A stretch of 64,000 bases of DNA from JAKVCB01 sp965243695 (GCA_965243695.1 CBDEWC010000014.1:434001-498000), one strand, 5' to 3'; numbered from the stretch's first letter, positions 26,802-36,044 are shown. The notes: a model not told the origin generated them from the sequence alone. Numbers and translations are program-made.

Positions 26802-27992
26802 TTAGCTGCCGGCCGCCTGGTGCCGCCTCAGGAAAAGCCAACCAGCCAGCAGGAGTGCGACGATCAATGCGCCCTGGGCCACCACAAACGTGTCGTAGTA
26901 GTCCATACCCAGTGACAACAGTCCCGAGAGTCCGTAGCTACCTGTGGCCAGCCCCAAACCGAAGCCAAGTGTCAAAATTCCCCAGTAATGCGGATGTTGT
27001 CCACCGCCGATGAGTTCACCCGTGCGGACTGACGAAAGGGCCACGCAGCAGAGCAGGAAAAAGCCAATCATAAAAGCCGAAATCGACACGACCATGACAC
27101 TGGTGGTCAACAGCACCATCGCCACGGCCACTGCGCCTAGCAGGTAATTGGCCAGCAGGCTCAGCGGTGTGCCGAGTGCACGGGCAATCACGCCGCTGGC
27201 CAGGGCCCCTAGCAGGCTCCCTGCGCCAATAAGGCTGAAGAGCATACTGCTTTGAGCGGTCGTAACACCGAGGTCACGGTGCAGGTAGTCGGTCAGAAAC
27301 AGTCCGTGGGGCGTGATGCCGATCGCGGCGAGGAAATAGGCTACCCCTAGCAGATAAAGTGACCCGACCAGGCCCCGTGCTAACGGCTCAGGCCGCGCCC
27401 GATTGCGGTTTGGCCGGGTCGCTGCAGTACTTATCAGGGGCCAGGCGATGATCGCAGCCACCAGTGCCAGGGCGGCTTCAAACAGCCAGCCCCACATCAC
27501 CGAGTGGCTGAGAAACAAGGGCACCAGCAGGCTTACCAGCATGATGCTTCCCCCCGCCCCGGTAAAGACAACGCCACTGGCGACCTTTTTCCAATTTTCG
27601 CTCACATGCGACAGGGCTACCGAGGGAGTGTGGATGACTAGCGACGCCCCGCCCAGGCCTGTCACGGCCCGACCGAATGCCAGCCACACAAAGCCCAGGT
27701 CCCAGGCACACATCACGAGCCCTCCCACGGAAATCACCAGGGAGAGGCGCAACAACAGTCGCACGGAAAGGTAGGCCGGCAGAAAAAGTGCCGCCAGACA
27801 ACCGACCAGGTAACCCAGGCAGTTGAAGCCTCCCAGGTATCCGGCGCCGGCCTTGGTGACCCAATCTTTGTCGATCAGGGAAGGAATCAGCGGCGTGTAG
27901 GCATAGCGGCAAAGGCAGAGCCCGATGGCGATCATCCAGAAACCAGCCAGCGTGGCGTAAAGAGGATATTTCTTCATCAGTCGAGTTGCCAC
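26802..27992 (-). CDS. YbfB/YjiJ family MFS transporter
   Basis: The 396-residue protein has about twelve hydrophobic segments and the YbfB/YjiJ opening: a short N-terminal tail, then GFWMIAIGLCLCRYAYTPLIPSL with the characteristic R-[YF]-A-[YF]-T-P-L-[IL]-P motif. The WVTKAGAGYLGGFNCLGYLVG segment follows. The GTG at 27992 has CAGG upstream; an ATG five codons later is an alternative. The substrate is unknown for most of this family. It is convergent with the LarA-like gene, so it may or may not be functionally linked to it. Confidence 0.88.
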   Translation of the reverse strand: MATRLMKKYPLYATLAGFWMIAIGLCLCRYAYTPLIPSLIDKDWVTKAGAGYLGGFNCLGYLVGCLAALFLPAYLSVRLLLRLSLVISVGGLVMCAWDLGFVWLAFGRAVTGLGGASLVIHTPSVALSHVSENWKKVASGVVFTGAGGSIMLVSLLVPLFLSHSVMWGWLFEAALALVAAIIAWPLISTAATRPNRNRARPEPLARGLVGSLYLLGVAYFLAAIGITPHGLFLTDYLHRDLGVTTAQSSMLFSLIGAGSLLGALASGVIARALGTPLSLLANYLLGAVAVAMVLLTTSVMVVSISAFMIGFFLLCCVALSSVRTGELIGGGQHPHYWGILTLGFGLGLATGSYGLSGLLSLGMDYYDTFVVAQGALIVALLLAGWLFLRRHQAAGS

Positions 27993-28564
27993 TGGGTGTG
28001 CCTGATAAGGGTGGTATTTTTGGAGAGTGTTATTTACCGGCCACTCGCTTTAGAGGAAGTCTAAATGCAGACGGAGCGCATGTTCAACCCGGCAACATTC
28101 AAACTTGCTTTGTTTGCACCATTTCTAGAGAGGCAACCTTCTTAAGGAGAGGTTTTGCCCGGCGCAAGAGGCTGAAACGCAAAGGGCAAAAAATAAGCTG
28201 CGGCTTCTCGCAGGTTGAAAAGAACCGATAAATAACCGGCCGGCGCTTGGCCAGAAGGTATCCGCAGGAAAAATCCTGTTTTCCAGCATCATTTCTGCAA
28301 GCTCTGGTTCCAACAGAACTGAACGGGTTGAAGCCTCTTCAACCGCCTGGCTGATCGGGGTGTTGACCCACTGGCAGTTGTCGTAGATCACAGGTTGGCA
28401 ACCGTCGACTTTTGCCACGCGTGGTCATTTACAAACCGTAAATATTAGTGGTAATACAGTGGTTCGAGGATGGTTTGACGGTGTGCTTTCCGCCGTTTTC
28501 CATGCACACCTGGTATATCGCGGCGCAACAACACACCCGCCCGATCCACCGCGAAGAGGCCCCA
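27993..28564. other. intergenic region, no gene recognised
   Basis: This roughly 570-base stretch between the divergent MFS gene and the truncated NTF2-like ORF contains two minus-strand frames (28125-28418 and 28429-28671). Both lack recognisable motifs and ribosome sites. An AT-rich patch near 28425-28450 could hold the promoter for the plus-strand genes. No terminator or riboswitch was evident. Confidence 0.45.
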
Positions 28565-28771
28565 ATGAAGCAACTGTTCTTAAATTCTCTACTTGCGTAT
28601 TCCTTGATGATTGCAGTAGTTTCGGTAAGCTTTGCCCAAAAAACGCCGACCAGCGACAACCGGGTTGCCATCGGTCAGGCGGCGCAGGCCTCTATGAGGG
28701 CGTACAACAATCACGATGCCAGGGCGATGGCCGACCTGTGGTTGCCTGATGGTCCGCCTGGAGGAACCTAA
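28565..28771 (+). pseudogene. truncated secreted SnoaL/DUF4440-like (NTF2 fold) ORF
   Basis: GAAGAGG precedes the ATG. The first 24 residues form a clear signal peptide (SLMIAVVSVSFA-Q). The next 40 match the start of the NTF2-like DUF4440/SnoaL fold: AIGQAAQASMRAYNNHDARAMADLWLPDG, usually followed by about 90 more residues. The frame instead stops at a TAA at 28769-28771, about 70 bases before the next gene, so most of the domain is missing. I see no continuation in the other two frames. It is probably a decayed gene whose 3' part was lost, possibly when the following aminotransferase gene arrived. Confidence 0.55.
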
Positions 28772-28841
28772 AGAGACGAAAGAGTCCGCATCTTCGATTT
28801 TTTCAGCCCGCTTTGATGCTTACAGCCAGGAGTATTTAACG

Positions 28842-30134
28842 ATGCCGCAATCCGGATCCCAACTCGCCTTACTTGGTGGCAAACCCGTTGGCAAAGTCCA
28901 GCCGCCGCCATTCCCGGTATTTTCGGCCCGGGCCCGCCGCCGAGTCGCGCAGCTTCTTGAGCAAAGTAAGGTGCTTGCCTTTGATCGCAACGTTCCTGAA
29001 GTACGTGAGGCCGAGCTCGCCTTGTCCAAGTACCATGATGGTCGGCACGTACTGAGCCTTTCCTCGGGTCACGCATCTCTACAAATGGCATTGGCAGGTT
29101 TGGATATCACCGACGGGGACGAGGTGATCACCACTCCTTACTCCTACGCTGCGTCGACGTCGTGCATCCTGCACCAGAATGCCATTCCGATTTTCGCTGA
29201 CGTCAACCGAAATACCGGGCTGATTGATGCCAAGGCAATCGAAGACCGGATTACCTCCCGCACCCGCGGTATCCTTGTGGTGCATCTGTACGGACATCCT
29301 TGTGATATGACGGCGATCATGCGAGTTGCCAATCGCCATGGTCTTCCAGTCATTGAGGATGGCAGCCAGGCCCACGGTGCGACCTGGAAGGGTATTGGCG
29401 TGGGGAACTTTGGAGCGGCCGCCGGATTTTCCTGCATGGGGGGAAAGCAACTTGCAGCTAGCGAAGCCGGGTATCTTGTCGCCAAGGACAAAGATACCTA
29501 TTGGCGGGCGTCGCTCTATTGCCAGCACGAAGGACGGAGCACCGAAGAAGGGTTTCCTGACAAGTTTCTGCCTTTTGTGGACTCGCTGGTGTATACCTAT
29601 CGGATTACCACTCCCGATGCCGTATTGCTCACCGAGCAGCTCAAGAAACTTCCCCGCGAGATTGAAGGGCGTCGCCAGAATATTGCTCACCTGCGGTCAC
29701 GGCTGGCTGATTCGAAATATTTGTCCTGGCCCCAACACAGCAAGTACGGCAATCCATCGCATTACATGTGGACGATGAATTTTCGTTCGCAGGCAGCAGG
29801 TATTCATCGGGATACGTTTTCAAAAGCAGTACAGGCCGAAGGGCTGCCGATGGCGAATTATTTGTCCGCGATCATCCCAGCCTCTGCCCGTCTGCAGTGG
29901 AAAAACTACCGGGGCCCCCGCCCGCCATGGCTTTCGAACCTGCGGCGATCGAAGGTTGTTTATCGCAGTCAAGATGTTCCCGGCGCCTGTTACAAGTTTG
30001 AGCATGCGCTTGAATTGCTGTTCCGTTTCTACAAACCAATGCCGAAAACCATGGATCGCATTGCAGATATCATCTACAAGGTCGAAGACCAAATCGACGC
30101 TTTGCGCACTTATGAAAAGAAGAATCGATCGTAA
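28842..30134 (+). CDS. DegT/DnrJ/EryC1/StrS family aminotransferase
   Basis: The ATG at 28842 follows AGGAG. The 430-residue product has the StrS-family layout: LSLSSGHASLQMAL (phosphate-binding loop), TTPYSYAAS, HLYGHPCDM, EDGSQAHGA with the PLP-contacting Asp173, and the Schiff-base Lys202 in CMGGKQLAASEAG. Such enzymes install amino groups on nucleotide sugars and inositols. No nucleotide-sugar genes adjoin, so the substrate is unknown. The C-terminus is longer and more basic than usual, with ARLQWKNYRGPRPPW and a lysine-rich end. The enzyme is a close relative of those seen in planctomycete accessory gene clusters. Confidence 0.9.
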   Translation: MPQSGSQLALLGGKPVGKVQPPPFPVFSARARRRVAQLLEQSKVLAFDRNVPEVREAELALSKYHDGRHVLSLSSGHASLQMALAGLDITDGDEVITTPYSYAASTSCILHQNAIPIFADVNRNTGLIDAKAIEDRITSRTRGILVVHLYGHPCDMTAIMRVANRHGLPVIEDGSQAHGATWKGIGVGNFGAAAGFSCMGGKQLAASEAGYLVAKDKDTYWRASLYCQHEGRSTEEGFPDKFLPFVDSLVYTYRITTPDAVLLTEQLKKLPREIEGRRQNIAHLRSRLADSKYLSWPQHSKYGNPSHYMWTMNFRSQAAGIHRDTFSKAVQAEGLPMANYLSAIIPASARLQWKNYRGPRPPWLSNLRRSKVVYRSQDVPGACYKFEHALELLFRFYKPMPKTMDRIADIIYKVEDQIDALRTYEKKNRS

Positions 30135-30328
30135 GGATCGAGATATCAACCAGAAATCAATGCCAGGGGTCCATGCTGTTTTGATGGCGATGAGATTTTC
30201 TCATCAAGCCGGCGACAACTTCTCAGGTTCCAGCAACCCGTTCCAGAGCAGGGTTGCATAGTAAACCGGGGCATGATCAGCCAGCCCCGCGACTTCGGGG
30301 CCCAGAGCGCCGGGCCTGGTTATTCTCT

Positions 30329-30613
30329 TTAGTGCTTGTAAATTTTATGGCGCGGTCGGTCCGAGAGGATCTGCTCTTTTCCCCAGGTGGTGACGTCCTT
30401 GAATGCCTGGCTCTGAATAAAGCTCATAAAGGCCTCTTCTTCAGACCACTCACTGGTGATCAAATAAGAAGCGCTATCGCTGACATCTTTCCACAACGTC
30501 GAACTGGTATGTCCGTCGGCAGCTTCGAGTGCCGTAATGACTGCCGCAAATTTTTCTTCGAAGTCGGCCTGTTTGCCTTCAATCACATGGTAGTTCATGC
30601 CAACGGTGATCAT
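30329..30613 (-). CDS. antibiotic biosynthesis monooxygenase (ABM) domain protein
   Basis: AGGAAGC lies about nine bases before the ATG. The 94-residue product matches a single ABM domain: ITVGMNYHVIEGKQADFEEKF, then SSTLWKDVSDSASYLITSEW, then EEAFMSFIQSQAFKDV. These small dimeric proteins act on haem, quinones or polyketides. This one resembles the HmoA/B-like subset with a central 'Y-L-I-x-S-E-W' strand. It differs from the other ABM protein in the window (23633-23971), so the two are not recent duplicates. Confidence 0.85.
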   Translation of the reverse strand: MITVGMNYHVIEGKQADFEEKFAAVITALEAADGHTSSTLWKDVSDSASYLITSEWSEEEAFMSFIQSQAFKDVTTWGKEQILSDRPRHKIYKH

Positions 30614-30806
30614 AATTGCTCGCTTCCTGAATCGTTGAGAGTTCCTTGGATAAACAGCACTTTTCGACTTTGCCCCAGTGGGACCTTAATATCCGTGATC
30701 GATTCCCGCGAAGCAAGTGGGCTAACGGAAGTCGTGCCAACCGTTCCCCTGGCGACAGGCTCTCTACGGTGAAAATAGTTCGCCGGTTTTAGCGAGTTCC
30801 CGTAAC

Positions 30807-30958
30807 ATGCTGCGGTCCGGGCCGGCGCTGTCAGGCGATCAAGGCGACGGTGCACGGCCGGATTGGCCTTGCACCGATCGCAGCATTCGAGTGTATTGGA
30901 CAGTTGGCGGCTGGTCAGACAGGGTTTGTAAGACCGTGCTTATAAGACGGTGTTTTTT
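30807..30958 (+). ncRNA. candidate structured RNA ending in a U-tract hairpin
   Basis: In the 540-base gap between the ABM gene and a small membrane protein gene, an 11-pair helix joins 30807-30817 to 30876-30886. One pair is G.U, which exists only if the plus strand is transcribed. It encloses a hairpin at 30849-30875 (GGTGCA...TGCACC with an inner GGCC/GGCC stem) that abuts the closing helix. A weaker hairpin at 30933-30951 followed by six T residues could end the transcript. No known family (SRP, 6S, tmRNA, RNase P, common riboswitches) is recognised. It may be a small RNA or a leader for the 48-residue protein downstream. Confidence 0.4.
30933..30958 (+). terminator. possible intrinsic terminator
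   Basis: ACCGT (30933-30937) pairs with ACGGT (30947-30951) and can extend inward by C-G and T-A around a bulged G, leaving a four-base loop. T residues run from 30953 to 30958. The stem is short, so termination strength is uncertain. Confidence 0.4.
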
Positions 30959-31154
30959 ACAGCCAGGGTCTCCGGTCGGTATTCTGCGGCGAGTTGGGAG
31001 AAAGTGTCCACAAACGGTAAGCCCAAATCGATAGAATCGGTAGTCGAGAAACCAATGGGCGGAACGCGAGGACCTGTTGCACCTCGCATTTATGGGATTT
31101 ACAAACAGGGGCCACGCCTTCAGCAACAGGTTCCCGGAAAGGTCGACTAGGAAT

Positions 31155-31301
31155 ATGAATGTTATTTGGCAGCTTGTGTTGTTTGTCCTCATTTTGCTTG
31201 GGCTAAATTACTTTTTGCATCTACACATCGCAGTGATTTCGAGTGTGGTCATCACCTTGATTATCTGGTTTGTTTTTCGGATGATGAGTTCCAAGGGTTA
31301 G
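31155..31301 (+). CDS. 48-residue hydrophobic membrane protein
   Basis: A TAGGAAT sequence lies just before the ATG. The product is almost entirely hydrophobic, with two predicted membrane segments (WQLVLFVLILLGLNYFLHL and VISSVVITLIIWFVF) and a short basic tail ending MMSSKG. No family is recognised. It is too small to be a transporter alone. It is followed 102 bases later by another tiny membrane protein gene in the same direction and lies about 200 bases after the candidate structured RNA. Confidence 0.5.
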   Translation: MNVIWQLVLFVLILLGLNYFLHLHIAVISSVVITLIIWFVFRMMSSKG

Positions 31302-31403
31302 TTGGTCCCGGCCAGGTAAGATTCGGGGGCGACTTCCAACAGCAAAAGTTTTGCAAGCTCTCGATCCTGATGCCATCCACCGGTGCCTGTGTGAGATCCG
31401 ATT

Positions 31404-31631
31404 GTGTCGACTGAAGCCACTGAAACTACTGAAACCAATGAAAACTGGGGTACGTGTCCAAAATGTGGCACACCCGTTTTGATCAATCCTACCGATGGCA
31501 CGCTCGAGCCGTGCAGTGAATGTGTTTCGAGGGCATCGCCATGGGGACTCTACAACGGTTTGCTTTATATTGGTCTGGGCATCTTTGCCGTTGGCCTGTT
31601 GATTTACGTGTGCCTTGAAATCTTGCGATAG
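31404..31631 (+). CDS. small zinc-ribbon membrane protein
   Basis: The GTG-started 75-residue protein has two CxxC pairs, CPKCGTPV and CSECVSRA, 20 residues apart, forming a probable zinc ribbon. One membrane helix follows near the C-terminus (GLLYIGLGIFAVGLLIYVCL). The N-terminus is Thr/Glu rich. It is likely a small membrane-anchored adaptor or regulatory protein; no family name is assigned. Confidence 0.65.
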   Translation: MSTEATETTETNENWGTCPKCGTPVLINPTDGTLEPCSECVSRASPWGLYNGLLYIGLGIFAVGLLIYVCLEILR

Positions 31632-31679
31632 TGCAAGAGCGCGCGCCCGAGCTGGCATTGTTCCTTGGCGGCGGTCTGC

Positions 31680-32975
31680 CTAAGGCTGAGCGCCACTGTT
31701 CTGAGCGCCACTGTTCTGAGCGGTCTTTGCTCGCCACGTCCAGAGTGCCCAGGCCACTGCGGGAGCGAGAGAAACAATGGCCATCGCAAAAAGGATTGCG
31801 TGAATCCCAACCTTTTGATCGAGCGCCACCCCGGCAAGTGTTGCTCCGGCTGCGGTCGCCAGCGAAAAACAAGCGAACTCTGAGGCAAAGATACGCCCTC
31901 GCACCTGGTCGGGCGAACGTTGCAGCAACAGCTGTGTCGAAAAGACCCACAGCAGTCCGCCACCAGATCCGACGATGAAGGTTCCGGCCAGCACGACCTC
32001 AAAACTGGCCAGAGAGCCGGTGACCACCAGTCCAAGGGCTGCCAGGCAATAACCCAGCAGGATCGCCATCCGTACTTTCAGATCCTGGTCTTTGGTGTAT
32101 AGCCGGGCCAACAACGGGCTGGTCCCGGTTCCCAGGCCCATGGTGGCGAACATCATGCCAACAGCCAGGCTGCCTCTTTCTCCAATCATGAAGACCGTTT
32201 CGGAAATGGCCACCAGAAGTACTTGAAAGGTTGAGCCAAAGAAGAGCATCAAGAAAGTTTTCTGCAACGCGATGAGCAACAAATCGACCTCACCAACCAG
32301 GAGCCGCAAGCCCGTGACGTAGTCGGCAAAGAATGCCCGAATGGTTTTGTCCTGATGTTGGCCAGGGGCTGAGCGATTCAAGCGGATTCCGGCGATCAGC
32401 ATGGCGGAGAGAAAAAAAGTGCAACCGTCGATTACAAAGGCGGTATAGACGCCTAAAAATCCGGCGACCAGTCCGCCCAGGGCAGCACCCAGTGCCAGCA
32501 TCGTCGACCAGGTGGCCGAGGTGATGGTGTTGGCTGTTGCAATGGCCTGCGGTGGGACAATATCGGGAAGAATTGCATTTCTTGTCGTAAAGAAGAATCC
32601 GCTGATTGCAAGTTGGATGGCTGTGAGTGTGTACAGAAGCCAGACATCACTGGTATCGCGAACCAATAGAAAACCGAAGACGGTGATGCCGCGGAGAATA
32701 TCGGCCCCCAGCAGGATCGTTCTGCGGTTGTAGCGGTCGGCGACCACTCCAGCGATGGGACTGGCGACAAAGGGAGCCAAGGCTCGCACGACGAACAAGC
32801 CTCCCACGGCAAATCCCGATTGTGTCAAAGATCCAACCAGAGCGGCTGAGGCGATGAGATTAAACCAATCCCCCAGAAGACTGACAATTTGGCCATACCA
32901 AAGGGAGCGGAAGTTGGCGTTTGAGCGGATGAGCCCAAGATAGGTGACCGATGTTTCGTGAGGGTCAGTAGTCAA
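31680..32975 (-). CDS. MFS transporter (MFS_3/EntS-like)
   Basis: The 431-residue protein has about twelve hydrophobic segments. It begins with the conserved FRSLWYGQIVSLLGDWFNLIA motif of the MFS_3 group, followed by GVVADRYNRRTILLGADILRG between helices 2 and 3. Members export siderophores, macrolides or other small molecules. The start appears to be TTG at 32975; no ATG precedes the conserved N-terminus. The last residues repeat NSGAQNSGAQ because of a 15-bp tandem repeat in the gene. Confidence 0.88.
   Translation of the reverse strand: MTTDPHETSVTYLGLIRSNANFRSLWYGQIVSLLGDWFNLIASAALVGSLTQSGFAVGGLFVVRALAPFVASPIAGVVADRYNRRTILLGADILRGITVFGFLLVRDTSDVWLLYTLTAIQLAISGFFFTTRNAILPDIVPPQAIATANTITSATWSTMLALGAALGGLVAGFLGVYTAFVIDGCTFFLSAMLIAGIRLNRSAPGQHQDKTIRAFFADYVTGLRLLVGEVDLLLIALQKTFLMLFFGSTFQVLLVAISETVFMIGERGSLAVGMMFATMGLGTGTSPLLARLYTKDQDLKVRMAILLGYCLAALGLVVTGSLASFEVVLAGTFIVGSGGGLLWVFSTQLLLQRSPDQVRGRIFASEFACFSLATAAGATLAGVALDQKVGIHAILFAMAIVSLAPAVAWALWTWRAKTAQNSGAQNSGAQP
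31686..31722. repeat. 15-bp tandem repeat, about 2.5 copies, at the 3' end of the MFS gene
   Basis: The unit CTGAGCGCCACTGTT occurs at 31686-31700 and 31701-31715, followed by a partial copy. It keeps the reading frame and produces the repeated NSGAQ tail of the transporter. It is a likely polymerase-slippage site with no obvious functional effect. Confidence 0.85.
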
Positions 32976-33156
32976 AGGCGCTGTGTTTGGGTCTGGTTAA
33001 CGCGACGTTGGTCGAATTAGCAATTGAGATGGGACAAGTCGAGTCTACTTGGACGCTAGCCGGGCCTCCACGGCCTGCAGCTGGGTTGGCTGGAAAATCG
33101 GTGGTGCGATCTCAGTAGAGGCACAATTCGTGTCGGTCAGTTTATGAAAGTGGAGC

Positions 33157-35712
33157 TCACTTTGAAACGATGCTTTTGACACCACCAGAATTAAGCGCAG
33201 CAAAATCAAGCAGCACCTGTGGCACACTTTTGTTTTTCGGACACATGAGGTAGAGCGGTTCCCATTCGGGATTGAATTTACTTTTAAACCGGCGGAGCCC
33301 GGCGAAATTAAAGAAGTGTTCCCCGTGGCTAAAGAGCGTGTTGCCAACCCGGTTCCAGAGTGGAGCCAGCGGGTGCGATTCAAGTCCGGTCAGCGGCGCC
33401 ATCCCGAAACTGAAACTGTCGTACTCTTGTTCTTTACCCCAGAGCAGCAGTTCGCTGAACAGGAAATCCATGATGCCGTTGGGGATTTCGGTGACATGTC
33501 GCATTAGGTCGACGGAAAGTTCAGTTTTGTGAGCCGATTCCAACACGTTTGCAAAGGCGTAGATTTCTCCATCTTTGACCACCACAGCCATGGGAAAGCG
33601 GGCCATATATTCGTCCGTGAAATATCCGATCGAGAAGCGTTTTTCAGGAGTGTTTTTCTCTCGAAGCCACTCGTCGGAGATGACTTTTAAGCGGGGCAGA
33701 TGTTCCGGCACGTTTTCTTGTGGAATGACCTCAAAATGATAGCCATCGCGCTCATATCGATTACGGGCCTTGCGTTGATCTTTCGAGTGGCCCCCGGAGT
33801 AGGAGAAGGTTTCGAGTCGAACGCGAGCCAGATCTCCCAGTTTTAAAGGGGTCAGTCCCAGTTGTAAATAATTGGGAAGCTGTGAGGCAAGAATGTGGTG
33901 AAACACCGTGCGGCCACCATGTAGATCGACCATTTCATGATAGTCCCACAACATCCCGACATGTTCTTCGGGTGGCCCGATCGGATCGCCCAGGGCAATC
34001 CAGCTGGACCGCTGTACATCGAACATTACAAAAGCCGTACGCTGTTCGTTGAAGAGAAAATGTTTATCCCCCATCAGGGCCAGGTGGGCTTCGGTCGATT
34101 CCTGCTTGGCAATGATTTCAGCGGCCAGGTCGAGGTCTTCTTTGCCGGGCAACTCAAGTTTGGGCTTGGAACTCTTTTGAAATCCCAGGATGGCCAGGAC
34201 GAGTAGCGTTACCGCCGAGGCAAAGGCGGCCCGCATGAAACGGGTCTCGTCGGAATCGTAGGCAAAATGCCACCAGAGGTCGTGCGAATACTCAACGTGT
34301 TTATGTGCAAACCATCCAAGCCAGATCATGGCGATCAACGCCATCGCGACGCCAGCCAGCCAGGTTATCGATAGGCCTGAATGGAGCAAGGCACCACGCC
34401 GATAAAATTGTTTTCGGGTGGTAATCAGCAGTGCAAGCAGTATTGCCAGCAAAACGGCTTCCCAGATGCTCAAGCCCTTCAGCAGCGATGTCACAATTCC
34501 CGCGGCGACCAGAAGCGTGGTCAACAGCCAGGCCGAGTCATAACGTCGCGTAAGGCCACGCGACAGAACCAGCAGGATGGTCCCAATAATACTGCCAATC
34601 AAATGGGACGATTCAATCACAGCCAGGGGCAACAGTTTTTCCAGAGTCGCAAGGTTACTTTTCACCGCGGGTATCGCGGATGAAAACATGAGAATGGCCC
34701 CGCACGCAAAGGTCAGGTATCCGATGATGCGAGGAACGAGCGGACTGACGTTGCGAACTACGCCATGGTGAATCTTGCTGACTTGCTCCCGGTGCAAACA
34801 CCACTCGTGCCAGAGCCAGATGAACGTGGCGATAAAGAGGGGCAGGAAATAATAAATCACGCGGTACAAAATTAGCGCTCCGACAGCCTTGGGATCTGCT
34901 GCACCGGGTGCCACAAAAGAAAGGACAGTAAGTTCAAAGACCCCCAGTCCACCAGGTATTTGTGAAAAGGTCGCGACCAGGATCGCCAGCAGGAAACCAC
35001 TGAGCAAAACCGGGTAGCTGACGTTGAGTTGTTCCGGCAGCAGTACCCATAACACCAAACTGACCACGACCAGATCAACCGATGCGACCACCACCTGCCC
35101 GATCGCCAGTTTTAATCCAGGCAACTGAATGGAGCAGTTGCCAATGTGGAGGGGCTTGCGCCGCACGGCGTTTGCCACCAGATAAGCAACGAGCACGGAC
35201 GCAATCGCAACGCCGATCAGGAGATTTGGCAAATGCGCGAAGATGGCTGCAGGACCCTTGGTGTCGTGACCGCTGACCAGAAAGAAGGCAACCGACCCCA
35301 TTGCCAGTAGGCCAACCGTGTAGTTGACCATCAGCATCGACACGAATCGAAATATTTCGGAAGCCTTCAGGCCCCACGTAGAATAAAGGCGATAGCGGAT
35401 CGAGGTTCCCCCAAAAATCGCACCAAAATTATAGGCGGTCGTGTGTCCGAGGAAGGAAGCGGTGGCAATCTTCCAGAAAGGCAAATAAAGACCAGCCGCT
35501 CTTACCGCCAGCCAGTCGTATCCGACCAGGCAGAAATAGCTGAGTGCCGTGAGACCGATGGCCAGAAGTAGCTTGGTGGGAGATACCTGCCAGATGGCGT
35601 CGCGAATTTCGGCGAAGGTGTAGTGTCGTAATTCGCGACTCAGCAGGTAGCACACCACACCAAAGGCAATTACGACCAAGAGAGGTGCCAGACTTTTCAG
35701 GCGTTGCATCAT
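33157..35712 (-). CDS. mprF: bifunctional phosphatidylglycerol lysyltransferase/flippase MprF
   Basis: AAGGA lies five bases before the ATG at 35712, so this start is preferred to a TTG at 35733. The 851-residue protein has the N-terminal flippase half with many membrane segments (FLGHTTAYNFGAIFGGTSIRYRLY, SQIPGGLGVFELTVL). The C-terminal cytoplasmic DUF2156 synthase domain (about 520-835) has FVMFDVQRSSWIALGDPIGP and FSFGMAPLTGLE. MprF transfers an amino acid from aminoacyl-tRNA to phosphatidylglycerol and flips the product, lowering surface charge and giving peptide resistance. Lysine is the usual donor, but alanine or arginine is possible. It lies downstream of the lysine cluster on the same strand. 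Confidence 0.92.
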   Translation of the reverse strand: MMQRLKSLAPLLVVIAFGVVCYLLSRELRHYTFAEIRDAIWQVSPTKLLLAIGLTALSYFCLVGYDWLAVRAAGLYLPFWKIATASFLGHTTAYNFGAIFGGTSIRYRLYSTWGLKASEIFRFVSMLMVNYTVGLLAMGSVAFFLVSGHDTKGPAAIFAHLPNLLIGVAIASVLVAYLVANAVRRKPLHIGNCSIQLPGLKLAIGQVVVASVDLVVVSLVLWVLLPEQLNVSYPVLLSGFLLAILVATFSQIPGGLGVFELTVLSFVAPGAADPKAVGALILYRVIYYFLPLFIATFIWLWHEWCLHREQVSKIHHGVVRNVSPLVPRIIGYLTFACGAILMFSSAIPAVKSNLATLEKLLPLAVIESSHLIGSIIGTILLVLSRGLTRRYDSAWLLTTLLVAAGIVTSLLKGLSIWEAVLLAILLALLITTRKQFYRRGALLHSGLSITWLAGVAMALIAMIWLGWFAHKHVEYSHDLWWHFAYDSDETRFMRAAFASAVTLLVLAILGFQKSSKPKLELPGKEDLDLAAEIIAKQESTEAHLALMGDKHFLFNEQRTAFVMFDVQRSSWIALGDPIGPPEEHVGMLWDYHEMVDLHGGRTVFHHILASQLPNYLQLGLTPLKLGDLARVRLETFSYSGGHSKDQRKARNRYERDGYHFEVIPQENVPEHLPRLKVISDEWLREKNTPEKRFSIGYFTDEYMARFPMAVVVKDGEIYAFANVLESAHKTELSVDLMRHVTEIPNGIMDFLFSELLLWGKEQEYDSFSFGMAPLTGLESHPLAPLWNRVGNTLFSHGEHFFNFAGLRRFKSKFNPEWEPLYLMCPKNKSVPQVLLDFAALNSGGVKSIVSK

Positions 35713-35904
35713 GCTTGTCCTTGGTGGATTCAACCGACGAGTGAGATGCCCCAGACAGGGGTCGTGAGCCGACCTGAAAACCGCGATAAACTACCAAGGT
35801 TATAGGCTCAGAGGCGATGCCTTGCCAAGGTATCTTGCTGTTTTGACGTCGCCCGTAAAGATTCGGGCCATTTCCTGTAAAGTGGCTTGGTGAACCAGCC
35901 AGGC

Positions 35905-35922
35905 ATCACCCGAGAGGGTGAT
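35905..35922. repeat. perfect inverted repeat between mprF and the thiolase gene
   Basis: ATCACCC and GGGTGAT flank the tetraloop GAGA, giving a seven-pair hairpin in the 330-base gap between the end of the thiolase gene and mprF. No T-tract follows on either strand, so it is not a standard terminator. It could help separate the lysine cluster transcript from mprF. A frame through this gap (35800-36102, minus) shows no recognisable motif, and I saw no other feature in the gap. Confidence 0.45.
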
Positions 35923-36044
35923 TTCAGTGGGCTTTTGAAGAATTGTAGTTCGTACTGACCGGTGCCGGTCCGTTTCCGGCGTGGCTGGGGTGGTTTTCCA
36001 GGGCTCAAGAAACCCCTGCGATTTTTCCACGCATGGTTGGCGCG

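Noticed and set aside
28125..28671. Two minus-strand frames between the MFS gene and the truncated NTF2-like ORF
   Set aside because: No ribosome sites, no motifs and unusual composition; probably noncoding.
28769..28771. Selenocysteine codon at the end of the truncated ORF
   Set aside because: The stop is TAA, not TGA, so it is not a Sec readthrough candidate.
30807..31034. Plus-strand frame of 75 codons
   Set aside because: The region is better explained by base-paired segments of a candidate RNA, and the translation lacks protein-like pattern.
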